The position numbers and the translations under genes were made by a program. Shown here one piece after another: positions 46,782 to 56,543 of a stretch of 64,000 bases of DNA. Positions within the stretch are counted from its first letter, which is position 1. The number at the start of each line of letters is the position of its first letter. Origin of the DNA: Myxococcales bacterium (GTDB lineage: Bacteria; Myxococcota_A; Polyangia; Haliangiales; Haliangiaceae). Below the pieces are notes generated by a model. That model saw only the letters and a list, made by a program, of their open reading frames with translations. It had not been told where the DNA came from and did not search any database. The stretch spans positions 62,001 to 126,000 of the forward strand of contig JAQBQF010000148.1 in NCBI GenBank assembly GCA_028287115.1. The letters run 5' to 3'.

Positions 46782-47690
46782 ATGTCGATCCCGGAGGACC
46801 CGATGCAAGTTGCAACTGTCCCGCTACCGCCCGAGAGGCGAGCGACTGGCTCCGAGATGCGTTACCGTGCCTCGGCTGTTGATCTGATGCCCGCGCTGGA
46901 ACCCGCACCTGTCGTCTTCGATCTCGATAAGCTCGAGGTCTACTACGGCGCCTTCCGCGCAGTCCGCGATGTCACGCTCCAGATCCGCAAGAACGAGATC
47001 ACCGCGTTCATCGGTCCCTCGGGCTGCGGCAAGACGACGGTCCTGCGTTGCCTCAACCGGATGAACGACTTGATCCCCGGCGCACGCGTCGGCGGCAAGG
47101 TCACCTACCACGGCGTTGACCTCTACACGCAGGAGGTCTCCGCGGCCGAGGTGCGCCGGCGGATCGGGATGGTGTTCCAGAAGCCGAATCCATTTCCGAA
47201 GAGCATCTACGACAACATCTCGTTCGGCCCGCGCATCAACGGCATCACCGATCGCGCGAAGCTCGACGAGATCGTCGAGAAATCGCTTCGTGCAGCGGCG
47301 CTGTGGGACGAAGTGAAAGACCGCCTCCGCAACTCCGCGCTCGGCATGTCCGGCGGCCAGCAGCAACGTCTCTGCATCGCGCGCACGATCGCCGTCGAGC
47401 CCGAGGTCGTGCTCATGGATGAACCTTGCAGCGCGCTCGACCCGATCGCGACCGCACGCATCGAGGAGCTGATGCGCGAGCTCAAGAGCAAGTACACGAT
47501 CGTGATCGTCACGCACAACATGCAACAAGCCGCGCGCGTCAGCGATCGCACCGCGTTCTTCACGGCCGAGCTCGACTCCAAGACCGACCAGCGCACGGGC
47601 GTCCTCGTCGAGACCGACACGACCGCAAAGATCTTCTCTAACCCGCGCGACGAACGAACCGAAAACTACATCACCGGCCGCTTCGGCTGA
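46782..47690 (+). CDS. pstB: Phosphate ABC transporter ATPase PstB
   Basis: A 302-aa ATPase. Walker [18 protein letters not shown]-loop [16 protein letters not shown], signature [12 protein letters not shown], Walker [14 protein letters not shown] and switch His in [12 protein letters not shown] 45-residue nonconserved leader precedes the ATPase core. Two starts have good ribosome sites: ATG 46782 after GAGG, and ATG 46803 after GGAGG. I give the longer. Last gene of the pst operon; 47691-47733 is a short convergent gap with no strong terminator seen. Confidence 0.95.
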   Translation: MSIPEDPMQVATVPLPPERRATGSEMRYRASAVDLMPALEPAPVVFDLDKLEVYYGAFRAVRDVTLQIRKNEITAFIGPSGCGKTTVLRCLNRMNDLIPGARVGGKVTYHGVDLYTQEVSAAEVRRRIGMVFQKPNPFPKSIYDNISFGPRINGITDRAKLDEIVEKSLRAAALWDEVKDRLRNSALGMSGGQQQRLCIARTIAVEPEVVLMDEPCSALDPIATARIEELMRELKSKYTIVIVTHNMQQAARVSDRTAFFTAELDSKTDQRTGVLVETDTTAKIFSNPRDERTENYITGRFG

Positions 47691-47733
47691 TCAGCTCTGC
47701 AGAAGGGTCAGGCATCCGACCCCGGCCGAAAAC

Positions 47734-50700
47734 TTAGCTGTCCGACTCCGGGGCTGGCTTGTCCCAGCGCACGAGCTTCAGGTCCTGGATCACGATCGTG
47801 TAGATCACCGGCACGAGGAGCAGCGTCACGATCGTCGCGAAGCTGAGGCCGGCGATCTGGGCGTAGCACAGCGGCTGCCACAGCGGGCCGCCGTGCATCG
47901 CGAGCGGCACGAGGCCGAGCACGGTCGCGATCACCGTGATCAGCACCGGCCGGATCCGCATGAGGCCCGCGTCGAGCAGCGCCTCTCGCATCGGCTCGCC
48001 GCGCTCGTGCATCTCTTCGATGAAGTCGAACAGCACGATCACGTGACTGACGATCACACCCATCAAGCTGATGATGCCGAGCAGTGCCATGAAGCTGAGC
48101 GGCGCGCCCATCACGACGAGGCCGACGACACCGACGACGGCACCGTAAGGGAGCGCCGCAAACACGACGAGCGGCTTGATCGCGTGACGGAACTGGACGA
48201 CGAGCGCGAGGTAGATCAGCACGAGCAGCAGCACGAACACGACCGCCATGCTCTGGAAGCTCTTCGCCTGCTCCTCGGCTTCACCGCCGATCTCGAACCG
48301 GTATTGGCCCGGCAGCGACGCCTTCAGCTCGTCGAGCTTCGGCATCGCGGCGGCGAGCACTTCGGAAGGCAGCAGGCCGTCGGCCGGGAAGCACGCGACC
48401 GTGATCGTGCGAAATTGATCGCGGCGACGGATCTTCTCGGTCTGTAGCGAGTACGCGATGCGCGAGACCTGCCCGAGCGGGACCTTCTGCGGGCCATTCT
48501 GCGCATTGACGTAGAGGTTCTGTATGTCGCTGATCTGCGCACGCTCCTCGGCCCGCAGGCGGCTGACGATCGCGATCTCGTGGTCGCCTTCACGCAGTTG
48601 CCCGACGGTGACACCGTTCATCGCGACCGCGGAGGACTGCGCGACGTCGAGGTTCGTGACGTTCGCGAGGCTCGCGCGATCCGGATCCACCTCGAGCTTC
48701 ACCGCGAACGTATCGGCGCCCCAATCGTCGCGAACGCGCTCGGCGCCGGGCGTCGCGCGGAACACCGCCTTCGTGCGCTCCGCGATCGCGCGGAGCTCGC
48801 CGATATCCTCGCCGGAGATCCGCACCGCGATCGGAATACCGATCGGCTTGCCGGTCTCGAGCTCGCGCACGTCGACGCGCGCACCGGCGACCGTCTTCGC
48901 GACGCGCTCCTGCAAGTAGGGCACGAGGTGGCGCGTGTCTTCCTTGTCGCGGACCTGGATGATCAGCTGGGCGTAGTTCAGTTGCTGGAGCTCGGGCGAC
49001 ACCGAGAACCAGAACCTCGGACCGCCGCCGCCGTCGAACTCGGTGATCGACTCGAGCACCGGCTCGTCTCGGCCGTGAGCTTTGCCCCATTCCTCGACGG
49101 CCTGCGCGAGCACGCGGTTGACCTCGATCGCCCTGCTGCGCGTCGCGCCGAGCGTCGCGTCCTCGGGCAGCCAGATGTCGACGTACGACAGATACGACAG
49201 GTCCTTCGGGAAGAACGCGGACTTGACACGCTTGGCGTACATGCCGCCGCCGATCAGCAGCAGCACCGAGATGCCGAACGCGATCAGCCGATGGTCGATC
49301 GCCCACCCCGCCGCGCGGTAGTAGAGCTTGCCAAAGCCGCGGCTGCGCCGTTCTTCGGGCGTCGGGGTCGGTGCGGTCGGCGCGCGCAGCAGGACCGAGC
49401 CGAGCAGCGGCACGAACGTCATCGAGACGATCCGCGAGGCGATCAGCGAGAGCGTGAGCACGACCGGCAGCGAGAAGATGAACGTGCCGACGTCGCCCGG
49501 CAGCGTCAGGAACGGCAGATACGCCGCGATGTTCGTGATCGTCGCGAACATGATCGCGGTCGCGAGCTTGGTTGGCCCGAGCCACGCGGCAACTCGCGAC
49601 TTCCACCCCGCGCCGAGCGAGTTCTTGATCGCATCGCTCGCGACGACCGGATCGTCGATCAACAGGCCGAGCGCGATGATCAGCGACGCGATCGAGATCT
49701 GCTGGATGTCGATGCCGAAGGCCTGCATCAGGCCGAACGTCATCGCGAGCGTGATCGGAATACACAGCGCGAGCAGCAGCGCCGTCCGCCACTCCCAGAA
49801 TCCGATCAGCGCGACGAGCACGACGAGCGCGATCGCCTCGTACAGCGAGCTCATGAACAGACCGACGTTCTCGCGCACCTGCAGCGGCTGATCCGAGGTG
49901 CGGCGCATGATCAGATCCTCGGGCACCAGGCGCTTGGCCTGCGCGAGCTCTTGATCGAGCTGGATCGCGAAGTCCGCGATCTGCGCGCCGCGCCGCATGT
50001 TGATCGCGAGCGTGATCGCGCGCGTGCGCACGAGCTTGCCGCCTTCGCGCACGGTCAGGTAGTTCAGATAGCGCGGCGGACTCTGGTACTCGCGGCTGAT
50101 ATCGACCAGGTCGCGCAGATATACCGGCGAGCCTGCAGCGCTCGTCGTCACCACGACATCGCCGATCTGTTGCTCGCCCTTGAACTCGCCAGACGGATCG
50201 ATCGACACGTTCTTGCCGGCGATCTCGATCACGCCACCCGGCGCCGTGATGTTGCGCGCACCGATTGCATTGCCGAGCAGCGAAGACTGCAGGCCGTACG
50301 AGGCGAGCCTCTCCTGCGAATACTCGAGATAGATCTCTTCGCGCCGCACACCGACGCGCGTCACCTTCGCGACCAGCGGCACGCGCTGGAGGTAGCGCTG
50401 GATTTCCTCGGTGAACTGATCGAGCTGACGGTGGCTGTAGCGCTCGCCCGCGACCTCCTCGAGCCGCGCCTTGGCATCCTTGGGATCGCGGATGATCGCC
50501 GCGAGCCACACATCGGGATGGATCTCCGACACGCGCATCTGCTGCATCGCGAAGTCACGGAGCCGATCGCGCAGCCCGTTGTCGTCGAGCGTCGTCGCGA
50601 CGTCGATGCCGATGAACCCAGGACTGTCGAGGAGCCGGGTGTCGCCCGTGCCCGGGATCGAGTCGAAGTACTGCTTCACGCGGTCGCCGACGCGACGCAT

Positions 50701-51327
50701 CGCGTTCATGTTCACGTCCGACGGAAAGCTGAAGATCATCGTCGCGCGCGTGGCTGCCGCTGCACCGCTGCGCACAGCGGCGATCGCCTTACCGACCGCG
50801 GACGCGCGAAGCTCGACCTCGATGTCGCTCGCCTTCGGGCTCGCGACCGTGAGCATCAGCGTGGCGGTATCGCCGAAGTCGCGTGCGAACTGGATCGGAC
50901 CGGCCCCTTGGGGCAGGTCGTGGATCGAGTCGAGGCGACCTTGGATGTTGTCCCATTCCTTCGCGCGATCTTTCAGATCCTCTTTGAGCGTGACGTAGAC
51001 GATCGAGACGCTGCTACGGCTGATCGATTCGATCCTCTCGATGTTGGCGCTCTCGGCGAGCTTCTGCTCGATCTTGCGCGTGACGAGCTGCTCGACCTTC
51101 TCGGCCTCCGCGCCTGGCCACGTGCACGAGGCGACCGCGACGCGAACCTCGATCGTCGGGTCCTTGGCCTTGGGCATCTTCATGTAGCCGTAGATGCCCC
51201 ACGCGAGCGTCGCAAACAGCGCGACCCACGCGATGTGACGGTTCTCGGTGAAGAATCGCGCCGTGTTGTGTTTGTGCGCGACGAGCTCGCGATCGCGTTC
51301 GCGTTCTCTCTGGCGGTGATCGGTCAC
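47734..51327 (-). CDS. RND-family efflux transporter, AcrB/CzcA-like
   Basis: A 1197-aa inner-membrane pump. It has twelve expected helices in two halves and large periplasmic loops. Features include the N-terminal FFTENRHIAWVALFATLAWG helix, IALGLLIDDPVVASDAIKNS (helix 4 acidic pair used in proton relay), and GVIVSHVIVLFDFIEE in helix 10. The final helices end DLKLVRWDKPAPESDS. The subfamily resembles the broad acriflavine-type pumps; the substrate cannot be read from sequence. It follows its adaptor gene with a four-base overlap. No outer-membrane TolC-type factor is present in this locus. Confidence 0.92.
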   Translation of the reverse strand: MTDHRQRERERDRELVAHKHNTARFFTENRHIAWVALFATLAWGIYGYMKMPKAKDPTIEVRVAVASCTWPGAEAEKVEQLVTRKIEQKLAESANIERIESISRSSVSIVYVTLKEDLKDRAKEWDNIQGRLDSIHDLPQGAGPIQFARDFGDTATLMLTVASPKASDIEVELRASAVGKAIAAVRSGAAAATRATMIFSFPSDVNMNAMRRVGDRVKQYFDSIPGTGDTRLLDSPGFIGIDVATTLDDNGLRDRLRDFAMQQMRVSEIHPDVWLAAIIRDPKDAKARLEEVAGERYSHRQLDQFTEEIQRYLQRVPLVAKVTRVGVRREEIYLEYSQERLASYGLQSSLLGNAIGARNITAPGGVIEIAGKNVSIDPSGEFKGEQQIGDVVVTTSAAGSPVYLRDLVDISREYQSPPRYLNYLTVREGGKLVRTRAITLAINMRRGAQIADFAIQLDQELAQAKRLVPEDLIMRRTSDQPLQVRENVGLFMSSLYEAIALVVLVALIGFWEWRTALLLALCIPITLAMTFGLMQAFGIDIQQISIASLIIALGLLIDDPVVASDAIKNSLGAGWKSRVAAWLGPTKLATAIMFATITNIAAYLPFLTLPGDVGTFIFSLPVVLTLSLIASRIVSMTFVPLLGSVLLRAPTAPTPTPEERRSRGFGKLYYRAAGWAIDHRLIAFGISVLLLIGGGMYAKRVKSAFFPKDLSYLSYVDIWLPEDATLGATRSRAIEVNRVLAQAVEEWGKAHGRDEPVLESITEFDGGGGPRFWFSVSPELQQLNYAQLIIQVRDKEDTRHLVPYLQERVAKTVAGARVDVRELETGKPIGIPIAVRISGEDIGELRAIAERTKAVFRATPGAERVRDDWGADTFAVKLEVDPDRASLANVTNLDVAQSSAVAMNGVTVGQLREGDHEIAIVSRLRAEERAQISDIQNLYVNAQNGPQKVPLGQVSRIAYSLQTEKIRRRDQFRTITVACFPADGLLPSEVLAAAMPKLDELKASLPGQYRFEIGGEAEEQAKSFQSMAVVFVLLLVLIYLALVVQFRHAIKPLVVFAALPYGAVVGVVGLVVMGAPLSFMALLGIISLMGVIVSHVIVLFDFIEEMHERGEPMREALLDAGLMRIRPVLITVIATVLGLVPLAMHGGPLWQPLCYAQIAGLSFATIVTLLLVPVIYTIVIQDLKLVRWDKPAPESDS

Positions 51328-52439
51328 TGAATGACCTCGACCGGCTCGCCGTCGGAGAGCAGTCCCGCGCCCTGGACGACGACCTTCTCGCCGGCCTTGA
51401 GCCCGGACTTCACGGGGATCACCTTGCCGAGGTAGTCGCCGAGCTCGACGTCACGCGCGTGCACGACCGAGTGGCCACCGACCTCTTCGACGACGAACAC
51501 CCCGAAATGCTCGGGATGCGCTGGCGACCGCACGATCGCCGACAGGGGTATCAGCGGCGCGGCGGCGGTCGCCGCATCGGCGACACCTTCGAGCGACAGC
51601 GCCGCGACCGAGCCGGGCTTCAAGCGCCCATCGGCGTTCGGGATCGTGACGTCGACCTCGAAGACGCGGCTCCGCGCATCGGCCGACGGAGCGATCAACG
51701 AGATCCGCCCTTCGAACGTCACGCCGGGATACGCCTCAGTCGTGATCGTCTCGACGGCGCCGAGATGGATCCGCGGCAACACCGTATCCGGGACGCCGAA
51801 CGCCGCCTTGACGCTGCCGACATCTGCAACCGAGAACGCGACCGTCCCCGGCGCCGCGAGCGCACCGACCTCGATCGAACGCTTGAGCACGATGCCGTCG
51901 AGGGGTGAGCGCAACACCGTGTCGGCGAGCGCGGTCGCCGCCTGATCGACGCGCGCCTTCGTTCCGCTCAGTGCCGCGATCGCGCTATCGCGTCGCGTGC
52001 GCGCCGTATCGAGCTCTGCACCGGCAACGGCGTTATGCTCGGTCAGCTTGACCGTGCGGTCGTAGTCCATCTGCGCTTGCTCGACGCCTGCCTTTGCCTG
52101 CGCGAGCGCCGCCTGCGCCTCGGCGAGCCGCTGTACGTAGTCGGTGCGCCGGAGGGCCGCGAGCTGCATCGCCGGATGAACCGCGTCGCCTTCCTGCAAC
52201 AGGCGTGGCTTGCCGTCCATGCTCGACACGGTCGCGACCGAATCGACGTAGCCACCGACCTTGAACGCGAGATCGAGGCGGGTCGCGGGATTGATCTGCG
52301 CCGAGTAGCGAGCTCCCGCGACGTTGGTCGCAGTTTCGACCAGCGCGACCTTCACCGCGGTCGGCTGGGATTTGGGAGTCACGTCGTGACGGCAGCCCAC
52401 CAATGCGAACGAAATAACCAGACCGTGCACGAGCTTCAT
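51324..52439 (-). CDS. RND efflux periplasmic adaptor (membrane fusion lipoprotein)
   Basis: A 371-aa adaptor. Signal MKLVHGLVISFALVGC with lipidated Cys-16. Order: beta-barrel strand (VALVETATNVAGARYSAQIN), lipoyl half (LAFKVGGYVDSV), helical hairpin with AEAQAALAQAKAGVEQAQMDYD, second lipoyl half (LRSPLDGIVLKRSIEVGALA), barrel, and membrane-proximal domain (VVEEVGG to the end). It bridges the pump to an outer-membrane channel encoded elsewhere. Diverges from the VWA gene; the 162-bp gap holds both promoters, none obvious. Confidence 0.92.
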   Translation of the reverse strand: MKLVHGLVISFALVGCRHDVTPKSQPTAVKVALVETATNVAGARYSAQINPATRLDLAFKVGGYVDSVATVSSMDGKPRLLQEGDAVHPAMQLAALRRTDYVQRLAEAQAALAQAKAGVEQAQMDYDRTVKLTEHNAVAGAELDTARTRRDSAIAALSGTKARVDQAATALADTVLRSPLDGIVLKRSIEVGALAAPGTVAFSVADVGSVKAAFGVPDTVLPRIHLGAVETITTEAYPGVTFEGRISLIAPSADARSRVFEVDVTIPNADGRLKPGSVAALSLEGVADAATAAAPLIPLSAIVRSPAHPEHFGVFVVEEVGGHSVVHARDVELGDYLGKVIPVKSGLKAGEKVVVQGAGLLSDGEPVEVIQ

Positions 52440-52601
52440 GGCGACGTCATGTCACCACGAAGCGCGGTCGAAATCATGAGATCGACCTACGAACGCGACC
52501 CGGCTGTAAGCGCACGCCGGCTGCGGCGTTCCTTGGGCAACAGGCGGTCGCTGCGTCGATCCTCGGCGCGGCTCGAATCGCCATCTGCCGGAGGTTCGTC
52601 C

Positions 52602-54098
52602 ATGCGTCATCCCGTGTTGCTGTGTGTCCTCGCCGCCTGCGGTGCGATGGACATGACGGCCGCTTCTCGCCGTCCAATGATGTCTCGACAAAGGCGCCTC
52701 GCGATCGCGCATCCAGAGCCGGCAACCGGTGAGGACTACAAGGACTGGGGGAAGAACCCCTGGATCGACACGACACACGATCACCTGTCGACGTTCGCCG
52801 CGGATGTCGACACCGCGTCGTACACGATCGCGAGGCGCAAGCTTCAGGAGGGTGCCCTGCCACCGGAGGCGTCCGTTCGCGTCGAAGAGTGGGTGAACTA
52901 CTTCCACTACGCATTCCCCGAGCCCACCGCAGGCACGCCGTTCTCGGTCGTGATGGATGCCGCGGCGCATCCGTTCGAAGCCGATCGCTACGTGCTGCGC
53001 GTCGGGGTCGCGACCAAGCCGAAACCGGTCGGAGAGCGCAAGCCGGCGAACTTGGTGTTCCTCGTCGACGTCTCCGGTTCGATGTCGTCTCCGGACAAGC
53101 TCGAGCTCGCGAAGCGTGCACTCGAGATCTTGACCACGAACCTGAGCGATCAGGATTCGGTCGCGATCGTGACGTACGCCGGCAATTCGCGCGTGGTGCT
53201 GCCGCGCACGAGCATCGATCACAAAGATCGGATCCTCGGCGCGATCAGGTCGCTTCACACGGGTGGAGGAACCGCGATGGCCTCCGGCATCGATCTCGCG
53301 TACGAGCAGGCGAGCGCGAATCTCAAGGCCGGCACGATCTCGCGCGTCATCGTTTGTACCGACGGTGACGCGAACGTCGGTCCGCACTCGTTCCAGGAGC
53401 TGCTCGACATCATCGCGAGCCGCGCGAAGCAAGGCGTCACGCTGTCGGCGATCGGCTTCGGGATGGGCAACTACAAGGACAACCTGATGGAGCAGCTCGC
53501 CGACAAGAGCAACGGCAACAACTACTACATCGACTCGATCGATGCTGCGAAGCGCGTGTTTGCCGAGCAGCTCACCGCGACCCTCGAGGTCGCCGCGAAG
53601 GACGTCAAGCTGCAGGTCGACTTCAACCCCGAGCAGGTCGCGCGCTATCGGCTGATCGGGTACGAGAATCGTGACGTCGCCGATCAAGACTTCCGCAACG
53701 ACAGCGTCGCTGCAGGTCAGATGGGCTGGGGTCATCAGGTGACCGCGCTCTACGACATCGAGCTGACGCCGGTAGGCCACATGCTGCGCGCGCCGATCGG
53801 TCACGTCAGCATCCGGCACAAGCTGCCGGAGTCCGAAGCCGCTACCGAGGAGGCGTTCGCGATGGCGGGGCCGCCGGCGGCTTCGATCAACGAAGCCTCG
53901 CCCGATCTGCGGTTCGCGTTCGCGGTCGCCGCACTCGCCGATGTGTTGCGAGGTGGCCATGATGCTCGAGGCTGGTCGCTCGACGACATTCGCGCGCTCG
54001 CCGCAAGCGCCGCGACCGACAAGGACCGCACCGAGCTCCTCGCGCTGATCGATCAGGCGCACAAGCTCCGCGGCACGGCCTCAACGATCGCGCGCTGA
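52602..54098 (+). CDS. YfbK-type von Willebrand factor A lipoprotein
   Basis: A 498-aa protein. ATG 52602 has GGAGG eight bases upstream. MRHPVLLCVLAACGAMD gives a lipobox (Cys-13). Residues about 40-110 match the YfbK N-terminal domain (LSTFAADVDTASYTIARRKL, EEWVNYFHYAFPEP). The VWA domain (about 148-330) has a full MIDAS: DVSGSMSS, then Thr in GGGTAMASG and Asp in CTDGDANVG. The C-terminal part matches the DUF3520 region (VDFNPEQVARYRLIGYENR). Expected in the envelope, binding a protein partner through Mg2+. Followed after 16 bp by the receptor kinase gene. Confidence 0.9.
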   Translation: MRHPVLLCVLAACGAMDMTAASRRPMMSRQRRLAIAHPEPATGEDYKDWGKNPWIDTTHDHLSTFAADVDTASYTIARRKLQEGALPPEASVRVEEWVNYFHYAFPEPTAGTPFSVVMDAAAHPFEADRYVLRVGVATKPKPVGERKPANLVFLVDVSGSMSSPDKLELAKRALEILTTNLSDQDSVAIVTYAGNSRVVLPRTSIDHKDRILGAIRSLHTGGGTAMASGIDLAYEQASANLKAGTISRVIVCTDGDANVGPHSFQELLDIIASRAKQGVTLSAIGFGMGNYKDNLMEQLADKSNGNNYYIDSIDAAKRVFAEQLTATLEVAAKDVKLQVDFNPEQVARYRLIGYENRDVADQDFRNDSVAAGQMGWGHQVTALYDIELTPVGHMLRAPIGHVSIRHKLPESEAATEEAFAMAGPPAASINEASPDLRFAFAVAALADVLRGGHDARGWSLDDIRALAASAATDKDRTELLALIDQAHKLRGTASTIAR

Positions 54099-54114
54099 CT
54101 GTTACACTGGCGGC

Positions 54115-56388
54115 GTGGATCCCGGCGCGACCAACAACAGCCTCGCCGATGCGCCTGCCGCACCGCGCATTGCAGGCTTACTGGCGTCACCGACCGGCGT
54201 GCTCGTGATCCTCCCGCTGCTCGTGATCTCGGTCGGTGTCGTCGTGCTGCTGCTCGGCCGGCGCGCGACCCACGATACGAGCGAATCGCTGGCGCGGCGG
54301 CAACTGACGAGCCAGGCTGCAGAGGTCCAGCACGAGCTCGCGTTTGCGCTGGATCAAGCCGCTCCGATGCTCGTGCAGCTTCGCGCCCTCGCAGATCCCG
54401 CGATGCCGATCGCGGAGGTGACGAGTCGCTTGCACGATCTCTGCATCGGCAGACCCGGCGTCGCGAACGCCAGCATCTCGTTTCCATCGGGCGTGATGCG
54501 CGGCACGTACATCGACGTCAAGACAGGCGAGCTCGAGGTCCAGGAGAGCATCCTCGGCGCGCAGGGTACGGAACGCACGAACTACCGGATCGCCGGCGGC
54601 GTCCCCCAGGCCGACACCGTCGAGAAGACGACCTACGATCCGCGGACCCGCCCGCACTACACGCTCGCCGCGCAGGCGAAGACACGCGTCTGGTTGCCGC
54701 CGCGCACCTTCTTCACGTCGCACAAGACCGGCCTGACGATCGCCGAGCCGGTGTTTGCTGCGGACGGTTCGCTGCGCGCGGTGGTCACCGTCGACTTCGA
54801 TGTCAGCGAGCTGTCCTCGTTTATCAATCGTGCGCCGGTCGAGGGAGCACGTACCGTCGTGTTCGCGGCGGATGGGACGATCCTCGCATTTCCGTCGGTG
54901 CCGTTACCTCCCGTCGCGAGTCGAGAGAATCGACTGCTACGTCACGAAGACTTCGCTGACCCGGCGCTCGAAGCGCTGTTCGGCGCGATCGCGGACAAAC
55001 CGGAAGGCGAGCTTCGCTTCATCGAGCTCGCGACGGCGGATGGTGGCTACCTGGCTTCGATCGCACCCGTCGGCGGTAAGCGCGCGGGGATCGCGGCGCC
55101 TCTCGATTGGTATCTCGCGACGCTGGTCCCCGAGCGCGTGCTGCTCGGATCGACGAAGCGATTCGAGAAGCAGAGCCTCCTCGCCTCGGCAGGTGCGCTG
55201 GCGATCGCGCTCGGCGTCGCCGTGATGTTCGCGTGGAACCTCGTGCGGATGCGGCGCGCCGTGGGCGTCGCTCGCGCGCAGGCGCGATCTGCCGAGGCCC
55301 GCGCGCGTGATCTCGGAAGCTACCGGCTCGTCGGCAAGCTCGGCACCGGCGGCATGGGCGAGGTATGGCGCGCGGAACACCGCCTGCTCGCGCGCCAGGC
55401 CGCGGTCAAGCTCGTGCGTCCGGAAGCGCTGCTCGATCCGTTGCACGCTCCGAAAGTCCGCGAGCGGTTCAGGCGCGAGGCGCAGACCCTGGCGTCGATG
55501 CGATCGAGTCACACGATCGAGCTCTATGACTACGGCGTCACCGACGACGGCACGTTCTTCTTCGTGATGGAGCTGCTCGACGGTGTCGATCTCGATAGGC
55601 TCGTCCGGGAGATCGGTGCGTTGCCGGCCGCTCGCGTGATCCGGTTCCTCGTCCAGGCGTGTCAGTCGCTCGGCGAAGCCCACGAAGCCGGCCTGCTCCA
55701 TCGCGACATCAAGCCGGCGAACCTGTTCGTGTGCCGCGCCGCCGACGAAGTCGATGTGATCAAGGTGCTCGATTTCGGGATCGTCCACTCGAAGGACGAT
55801 ACGAGCTCCGATCCGATCGACATCGTCACGCTGCCAACGCCGCACATCGATGGTCCCACGCCATCGGGCAAGCTAACCCAACACGGCGCGCTCGTCGGGA
55901 CGCCTGGATACATCGCGCCGGAGGGTGCCATCGGCGGCGAGATCGACGCCCGCGCCGATCTGTACGCACTCGGTTGCGTCGCGTGGTGGCTCCTCACCGC
56001 GTCGGAGGTGTTTTCTCGCACGGACGAGCCCGGCACGTTGCGATCGCACGCGTTCGATCCGGTGCCTTGTTTACGCGATCGCGTCACCGGTTGGCTGCCG
56101 CCCGCGCTCGAGGCCTTGATCGTCTCTTGTCTCGCGAAGCGGCCGCAAGATCGTCCGGCCAATGCGCGAGCCCTCGCGAAGGCGCTGCGCGCGATCGAGA
56201 TTCCAGCCGAGCACGCGTGGACCGATGACCTCGCGCAAGCATGGTGGTCGCGCCATCGGCCCACGTCCGACGCGGCGACCAGCGCGGAGCCAACGCAAGT
56301 CGAACGCGTGCTCGTGCCGCAGCGCGAGTCAGCGCCGGCCGACATCGCGACTGCCGTGCAGCGACCGAGCATTCGCGTTCACGACTGA
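54115..56388 (+). CDS. Receptor Ser/Thr protein kinase with N-terminal periplasmic Cache-like sensor
   Basis: A 757-aa protein from GTG 54115. A first membrane helix (about 28-48, LVILPLLVISVGVVVLLL) and a second (about 350-370) bracket a periplasmic sensor of about 300 residues resembling dCache (YDPRTRPHYTLAAQA, GLTIAEPVFAADGSLRAVV). The kinase (about 402-700) is C-terminal: LGTGGMGEVWRAEH, Lys in AAVKLV, LLHRDIKPANLFV, DFGIVHSK and GTPGYIAPEGA are all present. A Pro/Thr tail follows. Catalytically complete. Most Hanks-type kinases put the sensor at the C terminus; this order is the chemoreceptor/histidine-kinase one. Confidence 0.92.
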   Translation: MDPGATNNSLADAPAAPRIAGLLASPTGVLVILPLLVISVGVVVLLLGRRATHDTSESLARRQLTSQAAEVQHELAFALDQAAPMLVQLRALADPAMPIAEVTSRLHDLCIGRPGVANASISFPSGVMRGTYIDVKTGELEVQESILGAQGTERTNYRIAGGVPQADTVEKTTYDPRTRPHYTLAAQAKTRVWLPPRTFFTSHKTGLTIAEPVFAADGSLRAVVTVDFDVSELSSFINRAPVEGARTVVFAADGTILAFPSVPLPPVASRENRLLRHEDFADPALEALFGAIADKPEGELRFIELATADGGYLASIAPVGGKRAGIAAPLDWYLATLVPERVLLGSTKRFEKQSLLASAGALAIALGVAVMFAWNLVRMRRAVGVARAQARSAEARARDLGSYRLVGKLGTGGMGEVWRAEHRLLARQAAVKLVRPEALLDPLHAPKVRERFRREAQTLASMRSSHTIELYDYGVTDDGTFFFVMELLDGVDLDRLVREIGALPAARVIRFLVQACQSLGEAHEAGLLHRDIKPANLFVCRAADEVDVIKVLDFGIVHSKDDTSSDPIDIVTLPTPHIDGPTPSGKLTQHGALVGTPGYIAPEGAIGGEIDARADLYALGCVAWWLLTASEVFSRTDEPGTLRSHAFDPVPCLRDRVTGWLPPALEALIVSCLAKRPQDRPANARALAKALRAIEIPAEHAWTDDLAQAWWSRHRPTSDAATSAEPTQVERVLVPQRESAPADIATAVQRPSIRVHD

Positions 56389-56543
56389 GCGGAGGCGCGC
56401 GCGCGGCGAGCGAGAGCGCTCGCAAGCAAAGCTCTCGTGTACCGATTGCGGCGTGCTTTGCACGGGCCGGTCTTTGCAAGGGCAATGCAAAACAACAGCG
56501 ACGCTCGATACCTCCTTACGTCCAACTCACACACGAGGCTAGA

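Noticed and set aside
47691-47733. Terminator between pstB and the RND gene
   Set aside because: CCCCGG and CCGGGG nearby can pair only over a long loop that includes the RND stop region, and no T-tract follows either way.
48580-51330. 916-codon open frame antisense to the RND pump
   Set aside because: Composition is that of an antisense shadow (Arg/Asp/His-rich) and the pump on the other strand has all family features.
56440-56500. TTTGCA repeats upstream of the first PAP2 gene as an operator
   Set aside because: Only three loosely spaced words with no consistent phase; could be chance.
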